Source of the DNA: Styela clava
Taxonomy: Eukaryota > Chordata > Ascidiacea > Stolidobranchia > Styelidae
Assembly: GCF_964204865.1 (NCBI RefSeq)
Contig: NC_135260.1
Span: forward strand, 1,612,001-1,676,000
DNA: 64,000 nucleotides
Direction of reading: 5' to 3'
Under the pieces are notes generated by a model that worked only from the letters and a program-made list of their open reading frames with translations, was not told the origin of the DNA and ran no database searches. The translations under genes were made by a program, and so were the position numbers. This document shows positions 63,343 to 64,000 of this stretch, piece after piece (the stretch's first letter is position 1; the number at the start of each line of letters is the position of its first letter).

Positions 63343-63460
63343 GCCTACGAACATACCACGTTGAATACACCCGATCTCGTTCGATCTCGGAAGTTAGGCA
63401 ACGTCGGGCTCGGTTAGTACTTGCATGGGTGACCGGCTGGGAATACCGGGTGCCGTAGGC
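63343..63460 (+). rRNA. 5S ribosomal RNA, copy 43 (class A, C9A and A55G)
   Basis: Full length with two private changes. C9A (GCCTACGAAC) falls at the inner end of helix I. A55G (GTTAGGC) lies in box A, where TFIIIA contacts begin. It may be weakly transcribed or non-functional. Confidence 0.85.
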
Positions 63461-64000
63461 TTTTCGCTTTTATCAAAAATAAAAGGAATGCTGTCTTAAC
63501 AAAACATAATTTAAAATGAATATGTTATAAAATATTTCAGATTGTCGAGGACTGAATAATAACTAACAGGGGCGAAACGCAACTTTACGAATAGTCACTG
63601 AGACCCGTCATCGATATTTCGAATGCGTCTTAATAGGTATAGGCCTGCTATATATGGCAGAATAATCGGTGCTACTATGGAGTGAGTTAGTATATGAGAA
63701 ATCGAGATAAGACGACTTAATTAATCATATGACGGATCACGCCAATCGCCCGGTTATCAGTCAAGGCCAGTTATTTCATTTCGGAAGCAAGCACTTAATG
63801 GTAGCGGAAGCCGTAACTTACCTGCGGTAACATGGACTACCTTACGACGACGAAGGGTTCTGAAAACTATCCCTTAATGGAATTCGAACCCACGCAGAGT
63901 AATCAGAGGTGTGGTAACGAGCGTATATCTGACACTTAGCACGATGCGCCACACGGTTGAGCACGAGTTTTACCATAGCTTGAAATCTACCTATATCTAG

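Larger units (their letters stand above)
61676..64000 (+). repeat. 5S rDNA tandem array, segment 4 (5S copies 42-43)
   Basis: Resumes with the second gttatgtg and runs to the window end, in the middle of a tRNA-like region. It carries more private substitutions than earlier units (cagggactcg, ctgggagaaaatg, catatggtcaagg, aggtttt), hinting at less homogenisation here. Confidence 0.95.

Noticed and set aside
1-64000. CRISPR array
   Set aside because: Repeats are 1.3 kb units with 5S genes in a eukaryotic context, not short repeats with unique spacers.

Overview
The window is eukaryotic. It is a tandem array of 5S ribosomal RNA genes: 43 plus-strand 5S copies, one per unit of about 1.29-1.33 kb. 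It is interrupted by DNA transposons of animal type (a BED-finger hAT and an element with a THAP-like fragment). The 5S sequence is metazoan-like. An invertebrate host is likely, and the tRNA-derived repeat in every unit would suit a marine deuterostome such as an ascidian, but that last step is inference. There are no prokaryotic operons, and the only intact protein-coding gene I can support is a transposase.

Layout: 1-36993 array (5S copies 1-28); 36994-40496 a 3.5-kb DNA transposon with 23-bp perfect terminal inverted repeats and a second element nested in it; 40497-55706 array (copies 29-40); 55707-57380 a truncated hAT transposon and its repair scar; 57381-58792 array (copy 41); 58793-61675 a complete 2,883-bp hAT transposon with an intact 603-residue transposase; 61676-64000 array (copies 42-43).

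Each unit, in order from the 5S gene, holds: the 5S gene (118 bases plus T-run); an AT-rich spacer; a minus-strand tRNA-like sequence with A and B boxes and a body containing a perfect 5' splice-donor sequence; an AT-rich TATA-like stretch; a variable A-tract; an imperfect 21-bp direct duplication; a 64-nt imperfect hairpin; a small palindrome; and a TATAAATA box at -31 of the next gene.

The 5S copies fall into classes used in the entries below (positions numbered on the 118-base full gene). Class A (14 copies) is full length. Class B (13) lacks 10 bases between two CGATCTCG repeats and reads CTCGGAAG at the junction. Class C (7) also lacks 10 bases but reads CTCGTAAG. Class C' (9) is C plus C29T and C30A. 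So 29 of 43 copies lack most of helix III and loop C while keeping the internal promoter. Only copies 3, 6, 14 and 42 match the full consensus exactly.

The class order and shared private mutations show nested segmental duplication: trimers of about 3.91, 3.95 and 3.57 kb, duplicated blocks 10.5, 13.1 and 14.4 kb apart, and a 3,086-bp duplication that copied the hAT insertion together with its unit.
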